DNA of 64,000 bases. It comes from Aliiglaciecola sp. CAU 1673. Its GTDB lineage: Bacteria > Pseudomonadota > Gammaproteobacteria > Enterobacterales > Alteromonadaceae. Every line of letters begins with the position of its first letter. Position 1 is the stretch's first letter. The position numbers were made by a program, and so were the translations under genes. Shown piece after piece: positions 63,828 to 64,000 of this stretch. The DNA is taken from assembly GCF_029223185.1 (NCBI RefSeq), contig NZ_JARHUG010000005.1, forward strand, positions 1-64,000, read 5' to 3'. The notes under the pieces were generated by a model. It made no database searches. It saw nothing but the letters and a program-made list of their open reading frames with translations, and was not told the origin of the DNA.

Positions 63828-64000
63828 GAGACCTTCCTCTTGTTCTCGGTTTTAGCTGTGGATGATTATCGCCACAGGGGTTATACCAAGGTCAACACTA
63901 CAGGTAATCCTTGTTATCAGGCTTATCATGGACCAGCCAGAGCCAACCTTGCAAGCCTGAGGCAGGGCAAAAAACATCATTTCAATCTGAAAGTGTAAAA
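63828..64000. other. Intergenic right edge
   Basis: No gene is visible. A short inverted repeat CTGTGG / CCACAG (63857-63878) lies about 30 bp upstream of the small HTH gene and could be an operator. Confidence 0.3.

Overview
The window comes from a gammaproteobacterial chromosome, most likely a marine-type member of the Alteromonadales. The evidence is gene content and order: the rnr-rlmB pair next to motX (a sodium-driven polar flagellar motor protein), the sfsA-dksA-gluQ-pcnB-folK-panB-panC order shared with E. coli, PLP-dependent PanP in place of PanD, and a TonB-dependent receptor, an NSS sodium symporter, DUF3718 and DUF2884 proteins typical of this group. No phage, insertion sequence, CRISPR array or tRNA was recognised. 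The species was not identified.

Layout. 0-0.7 kb: the 5' end of a 16S rRNA gene on the minus strand, with its boxA leader and two tandem rrn promoters. 0.85-1.6 kb: an unknown secreted protein built from ten 15-residue repeats. 1.7-10.2 kb: the spc and alpha ribosomal protein operons (rplN to rplQ, with secY and rpoA) and an S4-type leader before rpsM. The S10 operon that normally precedes rplN is absent; a structured non-coding region and a lipoprotein gene lie there instead. 10.7-21.1 kb: lipoprotein, M1 aminopeptidase, rlmB, rnr, DUF3718 protein, motX, patB-like lyase and a lone receiver protein. 21.3-27.2 kb: small membrane proteins, a DUF2884 protein behind a canonical sigma-54 promoter, oxidoreductases, an NSS transporter and msrA. 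27.2-34 kb: a propeller-GGDEF diguanylate cyclase and a four-gene operon of two spondin-domain exported proteins with a response regulator and histidine kinase. 34-36.7 kb: cnoX-like gene and purE-purK.

36.8-45 kb is the most interesting locus. betI, a short BCCT-type transporter gene and a lipoprotein alkaline phosphatase gene run leftward. A TonB receptor, a type I phosphodiesterase-like enzyme and a PhoD-like phosphatase run rightward. A perfect 20-bp BetI-type operator lies between the two arms. I infer a choline-responsive system that captures and cleaves choline phosphoesters; no betA or betB is present in the window.

45-54.3 kb carries a 1512-residue hybrid kinase with a REC-GGDEF partner, a CMD-family protein, a yadGH ABC transporter, a TrmB-like methyltransferase and a degenerate EAL protein. 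54.4-64 kb holds panP facing panC-panB, then folK, pcnB (apparently starting at AUU), gluQ, dksA, sfsA, pepB and a small HTH protein. A structured repeat between gluQ and dksA resembles one next to the broken S10-spc junction.

Assignments rest on reading motifs and remembered family features; no database search was run.
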